From an uncultured Spirochaetia bacterium (GTDB lineage: Bacteria > Spirochaetota > Brachyspiria > Brachyspirales > Brachyspiraceae), in NCBI GenBank assembly GCA_947040495.1, contig CAMRBQ010000015.1, positions 1-36,748 of the forward strand: a stretch of DNA of 36,748 nucleotides, written 5' to 3'. Of this stretch, positions 8,600 through 17,887 are shown piece after piece. The notes beneath the pieces were generated by a model, which did no database searches, was not told the origin of the DNA, and saw nothing but the letters and a program-made list of their open reading frames with translations. Numbering within the stretch: position 1 is the stretch's first letter; each line of letters starts with the position of its first letter. A program made the position numbers and the translations under genes.

Positions 8600-9304
8600 T
8601 TATCTACTACCATAGGCAGAAGGGTATCTATTTAAATTATTTGGTCTTTGATTAGAAAAGTTCCCTTTATGCACCAAATAAATTTTTACTTTTTTGTATG
8701 GTCCTTCACCGTCACTTTTTGTATCCACTTCATTATCATCTTGAAGTGTCATATGTATTATACGCCTTTCATATGGATTCATCGGCTCTAATACTTTTGG
8801 CTTTTTATATCTTTTCACCTGACTAGCCGCCTGTAAAGCAAGTGCCCTCAAAGCCTCTTCTCTTTTATTTCTATACCCCGCAACATCTACTAATATATGA
8901 TATTCACTATCTTCACCAAGCATTCTTGAAGAAATAAGCGAAACTATAAATTGAATAGCATCCAATGTCATTCCCTTTTTTCCTATCAAAAGAGCCGCAT
9001 CTTCTTCTAACATTATATTTATATATATCTTCTTTTCAGATTCCTCATGTGCTTCAACTGTGGCATTAATATTCATTGTCGAAATTATATGCGAAACAAC
9101 CTCTTGAATATTAGATACAAATGTAGATATTTCATCATAATAAACACGTATAACAGTAGGGATACTATCTCCTATACCAAGTAAATTACGTTTACCTTTT
9201 TCGACTATCTCTATTCTAACCTGTTCTTCTTTAAGATTAAGTTCTGTTAAAGCGGATTGTATTGTTTCTTTTTCGTTTTTGCCTGTAAACTCTTTTACTA
9301 ACAT
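8600..9304 (-). CDS. jag: Jag/KhpB (SpoIIIJ-associated) RNA-binding protein
   Basis: The three Jag domains are visible in order in 234 residues. The Jag_N domain is at about 1-50 (VKEFTGKNEKETIQSALTEL, then EIVEKGKRNLLGIG). A KH domain is at ~75-150 with LLIGKKGMTLDAIQFIVS as the GxxG-type loop. An R3H domain is at ~155-225 with MNPYERRIIHMTLQ carrying the Arg and His of the motif. The family binds RNA and acts with KhpA in cell elongation and division. The gene follows yidC, its usual neighbour, with a 42-base gap. AGGAG lies six bases before the ATG. The short C-terminus beyond R3H (QRPNNLNRYPSAYGSR) is low-complexity. Confidence 0.92.
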   Translation of the reverse strand: MLVKEFTGKNEKETIQSALTELNLKEEQVRIEIVEKGKRNLLGIGDSIPTVIRVYYDEISTFVSNIQEVVSHIISTMNINATVEAHEESEKKIYINIMLEEDAALLIGKKGMTLDAIQFIVSLISSRMLGEDSEYHILVDVAGYRNKREEALRALALQAASQVKRYKKPKVLEPMNPYERRIIHMTLQDDNEVDTKSDGEGPYKKVKIYLVHKGNFSNQRPNNLNRYPSAYGSR

Positions 9305-9346
9305 AATCGCTCCTGTATTTTTTATTCTAACTATGCAAATACACTC

Positions 9347-11194
9347 CTAATATCCCTTCTTTTTATTTCTTTTTTTTCTTTCTTTTTTTGTTTCAATTAT
9401 AGGAACTTCTACTAAAGCTTCTACCCCTTTTTTCTTTTCTATATACTTTGTTATAAGTTGTTGTAACAAAGCCAATACGTTCTGTGTCGTCCAATAGATT
9501 GCCAAGCCACTTGCATAATTATAAAGCATGAATAGCATCATAATTGGAAATATAAAGCTCATCATTTTCATTTGATTTGCAGCAGCATTCGTACCACCCG
9601 CACTTGCAGAAGGTTGTAATTTCATTGTAAGAAAACTTGTTGCTGCCATTATAATTGGTATTAGGTTAAAAGCAAAACCACCTATAAGAGGCAAACCTTC
9701 TGGAAATACAAATAATCTATCAGGAGAAGATAAATCAATTATCCACAAAAATTGTGCATTTCTAAGTTCAATCATTGACTGCATCAAATAGAAAAATGCT
9801 ATTAATATTGGAAATGGCAAAAGCGTGGGCAAACAACCACCCAATGGACTAACTTTTTCTCTCTTATATGTTTTCCATATTTCTTTATTCATTTCTTCTG
9901 GATTATCTTTATACTGTTCTCTTATCCTTTCAATTTTTGGGCCTATCAATTGCATTCTCTTCATCGACTTATACGATTTATGTGTAAGAGGGAATGTTGC
10001 AATCTTAAATAGGAGAGTAAAAAGCATTATAGCCAGTGCATAATTTTTTGTAACAAGATAAAGTTTATTGAGTGCTATATCAAGCCAATATATAAGAGGC
10101 CTTAAATTTAACCCAACAAAAGATTCATGATATATACCACGATAATTTTCTTCTTTATAATTATCCGCAAAAATAGTTCTGCTTTTTGGACCCATATATA
10201 TATTCTTAGTTTCTAATTTACTTTCACCCTTTGCGAGGCTAACTGTAGATGTTGTATTTGCTATATGATACGCCTTTAAAAACTTACTCCTTGGTTTATC
10301 TGGAGATGGATCTGGTAGTATCGCACCCTCAAAGCTAACATTATTGGTTTCGGTATTTAATATTATACTGAAATATCTATTATCTATAGCAACCCAATTC
10401 ATCGGTTCACTATTGGATTTATACACAATATCATCTTTACCTTTGCCTTCAAGCATCTTTTTTGCTGTAGATTTTCCATCTTTAAGATACTGTATGCGTA
10501 TCATATCCTCTCTAGTAGTTTCACTTATAGGCTTATATGGACCAATACCACTACTCAAGAAATACGAATAAAAAAACGACACATCATTAGAACCTTTATT
10601 TTCAAAAGATATATCATTTATTATTTCATATGGTTTTTTACCTAGAGCAAATGTTTTTTTGATAGTTATATTCTCGCCATCTATAATAACATCGGAAGCA
10701 AATTCAACACTATCACCATTCATTTTTAAAAAATAAAATTGATTTGTTACATCTTGAGATAATGTGTTTTGTAAATTATTAAATGATAAAGAGAAAGGAT
10801 AAATGTCTTTATAAACATACTCAACCATATTAACAGCACTATTTGACCCTGTTTTATTGTATTTTGATACTGAATTATCAAATTTTTTCAATGTATATGA
10901 TATAAGATTACCGTATTGAAATTCTGCTATTACGAGGTCATTTTCAAGTATGACATTTCTAGCAAAATTTTCATTATTAATTAGATTTGTATTAATTTCA
11001 TTAGCAGATTTTATATTCTGTGCTTTTGTTTTGTCAAATTCTGGGGCATAAGGACTATCATCATTTTGTGATGTAGTTTGCTCATTCTGTATTGTATTTG
11101 TTTGAACCGCTATTTTGCTTTGATATATGGTAAAAGAGACGATAATAATCCCCGAAAGAGCTATCGCCACAACCATTCTTAACTTATTATCCAC
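9347..11194 (-). CDS. yidC: Membrane protein insertase YidC
   Basis: This 615-residue insertase of the Gram-negative type has an N-terminal transmembrane segment (about 5-22). A large periplasmic beta-domain follows (about 70-350, with NDISFENKGSNDVSFFYSY and the NWVAIDNRYF motif). The five-helix YidC/Oxa1 core is at ~370-590 (ALAIMLFTLLFKIATFPLT, the cytoplasmic KMKRMQLIGPKIERIREQY-like stretch, SPLGGCLPTLLPFPILIAFF and GLAIYWTTQN). The long periplasmic domain indicates an outer-membrane-bearing cell. YidC inserts and folds inner-membrane proteins alone or with SecYEG. It ends in a strongly basic tail (KKERKKRNKKK) that can contact the ribosome. It follows yidD by 16 bases. Confidence 0.96.
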   Translation of the reverse strand: MDNKLRMVVAIALSGIIIVSFTIYQSKIAVQTNTIQNEQTTSQNDDSPYAPEFDKTKAQNIKSANEINTNLINNENFARNVILENDLVIAEFQYGNLISYTLKKFDNSVSKYNKTGSNSAVNMVEYVYKDIYPFSLSFNNLQNTLSQDVTNQFYFLKMNGDSVEFASDVIIDGENITIKKTFALGKKPYEIINDISFENKGSNDVSFFYSYFLSSGIGPYKPISETTREDMIRIQYLKDGKSTAKKMLEGKGKDDIVYKSNSEPMNWVAIDNRYFSIILNTETNNVSFEGAILPDPSPDKPRSKFLKAYHIANTTSTVSLAKGESKLETKNIYMGPKSRTIFADNYKEENYRGIYHESFVGLNLRPLIYWLDIALNKLYLVTKNYALAIMLFTLLFKIATFPLTHKSYKSMKRMQLIGPKIERIREQYKDNPEEMNKEIWKTYKREKVSPLGGCLPTLLPFPILIAFFYLMQSMIELRNAQFLWIIDLSSPDRLFVFPEGLPLIGGFAFNLIPIIMAATSFLTMKLQPSASAGGTNAAANQMKMMSFIFPIMMLFMLYNYASGLAIYWTTQNVLALLQQLITKYIEKKKGVEALVEVPIIETKKERKKRNKKKGY

Positions 11195-11210
11195 TATATC
11201 TCCTTATGAT

Positions 11211-11420
11211 CTATGGAATTGGATCGTATATTTTTTTTGACAAAGGATTACATCTTAGTACACGCCATATTGCAAGAAGAATCCCTTTAAATATTCCATG
11301 CTTCATTATTGCACCTTTGGCATAAACAGAACATGAGGGTATAAATCTACATGATGGCATAAGATAGGGTGAAATTGTCTTTTGATACACCGTTATAAAA
11401 AAAATAAAAACATGTTTCAT
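11211..11420 (-). CDS. yidD: Membrane protein insertion efficiency factor YidD
   Basis: The 69 residues match the YidD (UPF0161) family in full: the amphipathic N-terminal helix VFIFFITVYQKTISPYL, the cysteine motif CRFIPSCSVYA, and the conserved GIFKGILLAIWRVLRCNP. It is a small inner-membrane-associated protein that aids YidC-dependent insertion. The start codon overlaps the rnpA stop by four bases (ATGA arrangement), and yidC follows closely, so it is translationally coupled within the cluster. Confidence 0.95.
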   Translation of the reverse strand: MKHVFIFFITVYQKTISPYLMPSCRFIPSCSVYAKGAIMKHGIFKGILLAIWRVLRCNPLSKKIYDPIP

Positions 11421-11770
11421 GAGCGTACCTTAAGTAAGGTGGATAAAAAAATCTCCGCTCTCTCATCAAACTGAAGTTTAGCAACATTATTTACAATTAC
11501 AAAATAATCATACCCTATAGGTATACTATCCCTATTTTTACGAAATATTTCTCTAATCTGCCTCTTTGCCCTATTGCGTACAGGTGCTTTCCCTTTGTTT
11601 TTCTTGACAGATACAGCAAACCTAGAATAATCAAAATCATTCGGTCTGATAATTATACTATAAATATATTTTCTACTGGACAAAAATATTGTATTACTTT
11701 TATTTGTAAAAAATGAACTTACTTCACTTTTCTTTTTTATTCTCTCTTTCCTATACAGCCTTTCGTTCAC
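11417..11770 (-). CDS. rnpA: Ribonuclease P protein component
   Basis: This 117-residue basic protein binds the RNase P RNA and helps it cleave 5' leaders from pre-tRNAs. The RNR signature is present as VRNRAKRQIREIFR, preceded by FAVSVKKNKGKAPV, and the N-terminal RKERIKKKSEVSSFF is typical. The start is GTG with no Shine-Dalgarno site and only seven bases after the rpmH stop, so it probably depends on ribosomes finishing rpmH. It overlaps yidD by four bases. Confidence 0.93.
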   Translation of the reverse strand: MNERLYRKERIKKKSEVSSFFTNKSNTIFLSSRKYIYSIIIRPNDFDYSRFAVSVKKNKGKAPVRNRAKRQIREIFRKNRDSIPIGYDYFVIVNNVAKLQFDERAEIFLSTLLKVRS

Positions 11771-11777
11771 TTTAAAT

Positions 11778-11924
11778 CTATAATTCGTCGGCTGAAGTCA
11801 ATCTATGTCGACCTTTTTGTCTTCTTCGTTTGAGAATATCTCTACCATGTCTAGTAGCCATTCTTTTTAGAAATCCGCACTTTCTAGCACGGCGTAATTT
11901 ACTCGGGTGATATGTCCGTTTCAT
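11778..11924 (-). CDS. rpmH: 50S ribosomal protein L34
   Basis: A 48-residue gene read directly from the minus strand: it begins [18 protein letters not shown] and continues [22 protein letters not shown], the L34 consensus. The C-terminal RLTSADEL is slightly longer than in the shortest homologues. GAGGAG lies six bases before the ATG. It is the first gene of the rpmH-rnpA-yidD-yidC-jag cluster and has a strong promoter about 170 bases upstream. dnaA, which often lies divergently next to rpmH, is not here; an arylsulfotransferase gene occupies that place. Confidence 0.95.
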   Translation of the reverse strand: MKRTYHPSKLRRARKCGFLKRMATRHGRDILKRRRQKGRHRLTSADEL

Positions 11925-12096
11925 TTTTTCTCCTCAATAATTTATATATTAAAAAAACGCTCTACACTTATTACTTCTTAAATATAGTATTCTAATGAAA
12001 CAAATAATAACCTGCCAAAACCATGTTTGCATTTTACAATATGTTACTTGAAAGTATTAGATACGTTTATTATCTAGCAAAACAAGACTGCTCACT

Positions 12097-12125
12097 ATTA
12101 TATTATAGATAAAAATGTTTGTCAA
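12097..12125 (-). promoter_or_regulatory. Consensus sigma70-type promoter of the rpmH cluster
   Basis: On the minus strand TTGACA (12125-12120) and TATAAT (12102-12097) are both perfect and separated by exactly 17 bases. Transcription would begin near 12090 and give a leader of about 165 bases before rpmH. It is the best promoter match found in the window, in keeping with high expression of ribosomal and RNase P genes. Confidence 0.85.
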
Positions 12126-12181
12126 GATACAAAATATAATACTTAATTATAAAAAATATTTCCTAATTTTTAGATAATTTA

Positions 12182-12210
12182 TTGATTTAAAAAATACAAG
12201 ACTGTATCAT
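12182..12210 (+). promoter_or_regulatory. Probable promoter of the arylsulfotransferase gene
   Basis: TTGATT (12182-12187) and TATCAT (12205-12210) are 17 bases apart and about 60 bases before the ATG at 12271. Each box departs from consensus by one or two bases, so the promoter should be weaker than the divergent rpmH promoter. Confidence 0.55.
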
Positions 12211-12270
12211 ATAAGTAGTAATATTTTTAGCAAGTATTCCAACTTCACAATATTGTCAAGGAGATTTTTC

Positions 12271-13824
12271 ATGAACAAAATGTTTTACAAAAAAATAATA
12301 GCATTAATATTTTCAGTATGTATATCAATGCTTCTTATATTTAAATTAAGTATAAATGCCCAAGATGCTACAAATCAAAAAAAAATAAACAACTATACAA
12401 ACTACATTATAACAAAACCTAAAAGCAATATCGCTTTATCTATAGCATTAAAAACAAAGGATATAAATATTGAACCTATAGAAGTAAGGGTAAAAGGAAA
12501 AACTGAAGATATGGATATAGCATATATATATCCAGAAGGCTATGGCAAAGAATTTGCTATACATGGGCTATATCAAAACTATTTAAATACTGTAATTATA
12601 AAAGGTAATGGTATAGATATTCAAACAAATATAAAAACAGGTTCATTACCTAAAAAAGCAAGAGATACTGTTACTATAAATATAGATAAACTAAATATAA
12701 CAAACGATGCATTTAATCAGGATTTATATTTTTATAATAGTAGTGCTTCTGCATATATCGCTGCTATCGATAGAAAAGGGGATATTAGATACTATTATGA
12801 TTCATCAAAAATGCATTTATATAGCATTTATTTCGATAAAGATATAAATAAGGTTTTGCTAAAGTACAATGAAGGTGTACATGATTTACTAGGCAATAAA
12901 ATTGTAGCATTCCCTAATAATATAGAGTTTCACCATGACGCAATAGAATATAATGACAATTATCTAGCATTAGTTAATTCAAAATGGGGCGTCGAAGATA
13001 GATTAATTGAACTGACAAAAGATGGTACAATTGTAAATGATAAAACATTTGGTGACTTATTTAGAGACATAGCAAAAAACAATCCAAATGATATGGAAAC
13101 ACTAAATAAAATAATATATGACGAAAAAAATATATATGTAAATGAAAAAACTGGAAAAAAAGAAGCTGTAAATTGGATACATGCCAATTCATTAACATAT
13201 GACGATGATAAAAAAATATTATATGTATCATTTAGAAATCAAGCTGTAGCTGCTATAGATTATGAAAACTGGAAACTTATTTGGTGGATGGCAGATAATT
13301 CATTAGATACTGGCAGATGGACATATATGCTAGCCATACCAAATCAAGGGTATAATTTTTTAAAAATACAATCATTAGAGCCATATCGGGTACAAGGCGA
13401 TGGTGCAACAGATGGCCCGAAAAACCAGCATGCGCTCATAATTACAAAGGAAGGTAATATTGGCATGTTTGATAATCAAGGGGACAGTCCTGAAAATACA
13501 AAAGGCTCTAGATATGTTGAATATGAAATAACTGGCGAACATGGCAGCTACAGTGCAATAAAAGGAAGAGAATATAGGGATCCAAAATTATACTCAAGAT
13601 TTTTCTGCGATGTCGATTTTGTTGGAGAAAATAATGCAAATATACTATTAAACTTTGGTTATTTGGGCAGGATATTAGAAATAGATGAAAACAAGAATAC
13701 CCTATTTGATGCAAAAATAAATATGAAAAACTTTATCTATAGAACAGATAAAATGCCTCTATACCCATATTCAGATGAAAGTAAATTTTATCCAATAGAG
13801 CATAATGAAAAAGAAAATCTATAA
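12271..13824 (+). CDS. Arylsulfate sulfotransferase (ASST family), exported
   Basis: ASST moves sulfate from a phenolic sulfate ester to another phenol in the periplasm through a sulfo-histidine intermediate, without PAPS. The 517-residue protein has a signal peptide or anchor (residues ~8-30, ending near NAQDA). It keeps the family histidine sites: FHHDAIEYND (H221/H222), NWIHANSLTYD (H304) and NQHALIITKEG (H387), plus the propeller-strand phrases LWWM-like LIWWMADNS and MFDNQGD. The start at 12271 is chosen because AAGGAG lies seven bases upstream; a TTG at 12253 in the same frame would place that site inside the gene. It stands alone, with no DsbA/DsbB-like partner (dsbL/dsbI in uropathogenic E. 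coli) nearby. The natural substrate is unknown. Confidence 0.85.
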   Translation: MNKMFYKKIIALIFSVCISMLLIFKLSINAQDATNQKKINNYTNYIITKPKSNIALSIALKTKDINIEPIEVRVKGKTEDMDIAYIYPEGYGKEFAIHGLYQNYLNTVIIKGNGIDIQTNIKTGSLPKKARDTVTINIDKLNITNDAFNQDLYFYNSSASAYIAAIDRKGDIRYYYDSSKMHLYSIYFDKDINKVLLKYNEGVHDLLGNKIVAFPNNIEFHHDAIEYNDNYLALVNSKWGVEDRLIELTKDGTIVNDKTFGDLFRDIAKNNPNDMETLNKIIYDEKNIYVNEKTGKKEAVNWIHANSLTYDDDKKILYVSFRNQAVAAIDYENWKLIWWMADNSLDTGRWTYMLAIPNQGYNFLKIQSLEPYRVQGDGATDGPKNQHALIITKEGNIGMFDNQGDSPENTKGSRYVEYEITGEHGSYSAIKGREYRDPKLYSRFFCDVDFVGENNANILLNFGYLGRILEIDENKNTLFDAKINMKNFIYRTDKMPLYPYSDESKFYPIEHNEKENL

Positions 13825-13959
13825 TTAGATATAATAATTGGTCTTATACATGAAGATATAAGAAAAACTAATCCTATAGAAAAGCGAAAATCTCTATTAA
13901 GTATTTTATGCCCTATTAAAACATGATATAAGAAAAAGTAACCATAATAACAAGATAGC

Positions 13960-14271
13960 CTATAGTAAGTAAGGTGTTAGAATTTTACGAAAAATTTCTA
14001 TTGATATGAGAGTATTTAATCCTATTGCTAAATCATCATAAACATATGATACATCTAAATATTTACCGACTTCATCAAGATATCTTTTCATTATAATTTT
14101 CTAATAATTTTGCATTTTACAAAGTAAATAATGTGCAATATCTTTTTTCACCATAATATCTACAAATAAATTTTCAAACCTTCACATGTTTTGGCATCTT
14201 TGCCATATTCCACTATTTACAATACCTACAACAATTGCATATTTATTTTCATTTTGTAGTTTTTCTAATTG
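13960..14271 (-). pseudogene. Remnant of a uroporphyrinogen-decarboxylase-family gene
   Basis: Read on the minus strand in one frame, this 104-codon stretch gives AIVVGIVNSGIWQRCQNM, a stop, RFENLFVDIMVKKDIAHYLL, another stop, then KRYLDEVGKYLDVSYVYDDL and LISIEIFRKILTPYL before the last stop. It resembles the central part of URO-D-family enzymes (uroporphyrinogen decarboxylase and corrinoid/CoM methyltransferases), which carry a RGFEN..MDL segment, a YLDxVGxYxD..xxDDLG segment and LISPEIFRE.IKPY. The region homologous to RGFEN now reads TGA-AGG-TTT. Below 13960 only broken traces continue in other frames, and nothing recognisable lies above 14271. It fills most of the 520-base space between two plus-strand genes. 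Confidence 0.7.
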
Positions 14272-14344
14272 ACAATAAAATTACAATATGTTATCGCAGA
14301 CTAACATATATTGAGTAAAAAATAAAAAAGGGAGAAATTAAAGT

Positions 14345-16483
14345 ATGGGTAAGTTAATTTTAGTAATTCATTTGATTTTATTAGCAACAACACTGTTGCA
14401 CAAGATAATGCAGAAGAGATAGATATGCAGGTAGTGGCAACCAAAACTCAGAAGAAGATACAAGATACTTCATCTGATGTTACTGTTATAACAAGTGAAG
14501 ATTTAAAGGAAAGAACGGGAGAATCTTTGTCGGACGTTCTAAGAGATTTTGGAATTGTTACACGAGAATCTTCTCCAAATAGTAGAGGTTCAGCGGGTAG
14601 TCCATATATACGTGGTTTTGATTCGGGTAATATTTTAATCATTATAGATGGGCAGAAAATATATTCTTATGAAACTCGATTTTATACATTAAATAATACG
14701 CCTATATCACAGATAGAAAGAGTAGAAATACTTGAAGGGTCAAGTTCATTCCTTTATGGATCTGATGCTATGGGTGGAGTTATTTCTATAACAACAAAAA
14801 AGGGTAGCGGAAAAAAAGGTCTTATTGCTAATATCGGTGCAAGCTATGGAAATAACTTCAAAGCTGAAAATGACGCCCATAACACAAAAGAGTATGCTAA
14901 TTTTAGCTATGGTTTTGAAAATGGCAATTCTATATATTGGAGGAACATTTGAATATAACAATCTTTTCAATTCTGACTATTCAGTATCGCCAAGTATGAA
15001 TAATATGGGTATGCCAATAGGTGTTATTACAAACAAAAATGAAACAACAGATTTTATAAACTTTGGTATTAATGCAGGTGGTTTAATAAATATAGGTGAT
15101 ATTCAAAGCCTCTCTATAAGCACTTTTTACAATCAAGACACTTCTCCTATAAGGAAATTAGAACTTCTTAATGATATTCTTTATCAAGAATTTATAGGTA
15201 GTGTTGTATACAAAATATTTCCGCTAGATAACTTAGATATCAATATATCTAGTGGTGTTGATTATTGGTACCAAGATTATAATGTAGAACACATACCTTA
15301 TTACATAGATGGAAATCCCATAAAAGAAAAGAACATTTATAAAAACAGCTATATATCAAGTGCCAGCGAGATTTTTGCTGCATGGTATATTAATGACATG
15401 TTTACATTAAAAGCTGGTTATAATCTAGATATACAGTATATGGATATTAATGTAATAGGGGTTTCAAAAAACAATTATAATCAAATAGGTAATGCTCTTT
15501 TTGTTGGAGGTGATGCTGATATAGACACATCTATAGATTTTGATATAGATATGACACTTGGAGTTCGCTATCAAGCAACTACTTCAGAAGGTACAAGCTA
15601 TGATGGGAATATAAACCCCGCACATTCATTTTCGCCAGAATTTGGAATTGTGCTAAAGCCTATTGTAGAATGGCTTGTTATAAAAGCTAATGTAGGGCAT
15701 AGTTTTAACAGCCCAACACTTGAACAATTATTTGCACAAGCGGAGCCAACATTATTCTATGGAGAATACTATCAAAGTAATCCCGATTTAAAACCTGAAA
15801 GTGCTTGGAGTTATAGTGGTACTTTAGAATTCTACCCAATAGAAAGTTTAATAATATCAGCAGCTATTTTTAGAAGTGATGCGAACAATCTTATTGAATA
15901 TATAGAAGATGGTATTCATTCTGGAGCAACTTTACGTAGGTATAAAAATATTGGTAAAGCAGTGATTTGGGGTTATGATATTGGTTCAAGTTTATCTATT
16001 GAGGTGGGATCTGCTGGTATGTTTGGTTATGGCTTTAACTTCGAACAGCTATGGGCAACAGATACTACTCAGAAAATCAAATTAGAAAATGGGGATAAAA
16101 TATACCAACGTTTGGATAGACCCGAATATACAATAAGTGCTAATATTAATTGGATGCATCCCTATTGGGGAACTGTAATTAGACTTTCGGGCAATTATTA
16201 TGCCCCGGGATACACCTATCAACCAAATTATGACATGACAACTGGGAATATTATTTCGTATAAAGAAATGAGAACAGAAAATATTTACACTACATTGAAC
16301 TTGCGTTTATCTCAAGATATACTTGCTTTTGTAAAAGATGCCCCTAAGCTTATTATGTGGTTTGAAATTAAAAATCTATTAAACTCACAAATTGATAGTT
16401 ACGACTATGCTACTGGTTCATCTGACGGCGACAACGATCAGGAGGGAATAAACTTCAAGCTTGGTTTTGATGCAACATTTTAA
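14345..16483 (+). pseudogene. TonB-dependent outer-membrane receptor, frameshifted twice
   Basis: A GGGAG site precedes ATG 14345, which opens a hydrophobic signal peptide (MGKLILVIHLILLATT) but stops at 14420. The plug continues in another frame from about 14395 (VAQDNAEEIDMQVVATKTQKK, then SEDLKERTGESLSDVLRDFG, IRGFDSGNILIIIDGQ, IERVEILEGSSSFLYGSDAMGG) to a stop at 14950. The beta-barrel resumes in the first frame from about 14938 (IGGTFEYNNLF) and runs to 16483, ending LGFDATF with a terminal Phe as in outer-membrane barrels. Repairing both shifts would give ~710 residues with a full plug and barrel. It is followed by ECF transporter genes. TTGACA at 14269 has only a weak -10. Substrate unknown. 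Sequencing error cannot be excluded. Confidence 0.8.
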
Positions 16484-16580
16484 TAATTAAGAAATTAATT
16501 TAATAGTCTACTCATTAAAAAATGAAAGATTACTATACTTAATTTCAGACTTTCATTTGTTATATAAAGGATTTTATTTT

Positions 16581-17231
16581 ATGAAAAAAAAAGATTATAC
16601 AATATTAGATGAAATGGTTGAGCAAAAAATAAAAGTCAAACAGAAAAAAGGTCTTTCTACAAGAAATATTATGGTATTTGCTGCTATGTTTGCTATATCT
16701 TCTATTGTTCTTATGGTAGTAGGTTCTATATTGGCTACTACAATATTTTATTACTATTTATCTGCTGGAATTTCCATGTTTATAAATGCAACTTTCTATT
16801 TAATAGTCAGCAATCGTATAAATAAGCATGGTATTCTTTTTCTCTGGACTAGTATTCATGGTATTATTTATGCCCTACAAGGATATATGTTTGTATTAAT
16901 TTATTTGATAGCACTTGGAGCTTTATGTGAAATTGTTATGCTTGGTAAAGATGCATACATCAACCCAATTAGAAGTGCCATAGGCTGGACTTTTTACACT
17001 GCTGGTATGACATTTTCAACTGTTTTTATTTATTGGATTGCTAAAAATGAACTTAAAATGATGATGGATGAGGCTGGGATGTCTGATACGATTACAGGTG
17101 CTTATAAAATACTTAATAGTCCCATTCAAATAGCTATTATGATTTTGATTTCCGCAGTACTTGCATTACTAGGCTGTGTGTTTGCTAATAATATTTTAAG
17201 GCGGCATTTCAAAAAAGCTAAGGTTGTTTAA
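16581..17231 (+). CDS. ECF transporter S component, MptS/Trep_Strep family
   Basis: This 216-residue membrane protein has a charged ~38-residue N-terminus followed by about six hydrophobic helices (MVFAAMFAISSIVLMVVG, INATFYLIVSNRI, YMFVLIYLIALGALCE, and others). The layout resembles the Trep_Strep (MptS) family of substrate-binding S components, known mainly from treponemes, spirochaetes and streptococci. Such S components bind a vitamin-like ligand and dock on an EcfT/EcfA module; the ligand of this family is not settled. The start at 16581 has AAAGGA nine bases upstream; the in-frame TTG at 16557 lies before that site. It is followed by the T and ATPase genes in the same direction. Confidence 0.75.
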   Translation: MKKKDYTILDEMVEQKIKVKQKKGLSTRNIMVFAAMFAISSIVLMVVGSILATTIFYYYLSAGISMFINATFYLIVSNRINKHGILFLWTSIHGIIYALQGYMFVLIYLIALGALCEIVMLGKDAYINPIRSAIGWTFYTAGMTFSTVFIYWIAKNELKMMMDEAGMSDTITGAYKILNSPIQIAIMILISAVLALLGCVFANNILRRHFKKAKVV

Positions 17232-17269
17232 CAGATATAATTAATAAAAATTTGTGGATATAAATTGCT

Positions 17270-17881
17270 ATGAATAAAATTATAAAATTTTTTCGTGAAG
17301 TAAATGTGTTTGTTTTATTTTTAATTTGCATATTAACATGTGTTGAAGTTTTTTTTGTTTCAAAAATGATATATGACATTATTTATATTTTTCTTTTATT
17401 TATATTTATGAGTTTATTGGGCTGTATTAAAACAGGCATTAAATTTTTACTTGTTTATGCTATATTGCCAATTGCTATGGCAGGTGCTTTTATATTAGAA
17501 ATACCATCAGGTAAAGTTACAGAGGCATTAAGAAAACTTCCCATACCAAATGAAATACTTCTAACTGTGATTGTAGTTCTTCGTTTTATACCTACAATGA
17601 TAAGTGAGTTCTCTGATGTTAGTACAGCTATGCGTACGAGAGGATTTTTGCGTTCTCCATTTTATGTTTTACTACGTCCACTTAGAACAATTGAATATTT
17701 AATAGTGCCTATGGTATTCCGTTCTCTAAAAATAGCTGATGAGTTAGCAGCCTCTTGTATAGTTAGAGGTATAGAAAGTCCATATAAAAAAAATAGTTAT
17801 TATCTAAACAAAGTAAGAATATTAGATATTTTTATATTACTAGTTTTTCTTATTACAACAATTATTTTAGTAATATTGTGA
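17270..17881 (+). CDS. ecfT: ECF transporter transmembrane T component (EcfT)
   Basis: The 203-residue protein has four to five membrane helices and the two short Ala-Arg-Gly-like coupling motifs of EcfT in its cytoplasmic helices: AMRTRGF and SCIVRGIES. These motifs insert into grooves of the two ATPase domains. It links the S component to ATP hydrolysis and lets the S component topple within the membrane. Only six bases separate it from the ATPase gene, whose Shine-Dalgarno GAGG overlaps the stop of this gene, so they are translationally coupled. Confidence 0.88.
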   Translation: MNKIIKFFREVNVFVLFLICILTCVEVFFVSKMIYDIIYIFLLFIFMSLLGCIKTGIKFLLVYAILPIAMAGAFILEIPSGKVTEALRKLPIPNEILLTVIVVLRFIPTMISEFSDVSTAMRTRGFLRSPFYVLLRPLRTIEYLIVPMVFRSLKIADELAASCIVRGIESPYKKNSYYLNKVRILDIFILLVFLITTIILVIL

Positions 17882-17887
17882 GGTAGT

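Larger units (their letters stand above)
11925..12270. other. Intergenic region between divergent rpmH and arylsulfotransferase genes
   Basis: This 346-base, very A+T-rich divergent spacer holds two facing-away promoters (12097-12125 minus and 12182-12210 plus). A predicted leader of roughly 165 bases lies before rpmH. No DnaA-box cluster, riboswitch or small ORF with a ribosome site was recognised, so it does not look like a replication origin. Confidence 0.6.

Noticed and set aside
11180-11200. TTATCCACT, a near match to a DnaA box close to rpmH, suggesting an origin
   Set aside because: It is a single copy that encodes the start of YidC. No cluster of boxes, no dnaA and no unwinding region were found.
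13825-13870. Short inverted repeat TCTTATA/TATAAGA after the arylsulfotransferase gene
   Set aside because: Only seven A-T-rich pairs and no T run on the plus strand, so not supported as a terminator.
14281-14344. Possible cobalamin riboswitch before the TonB receptor
   Set aside because: The space is too short and shows no B12-box or other conserved riboswitch core.
16521-16557. Inverted repeat AATGAAAG/CTTTCATT between the receptor and the S component
   Set aside because: The 21-base loop and lack of a T run make it a weak terminator candidate; likely chance in A+T-rich DNA.
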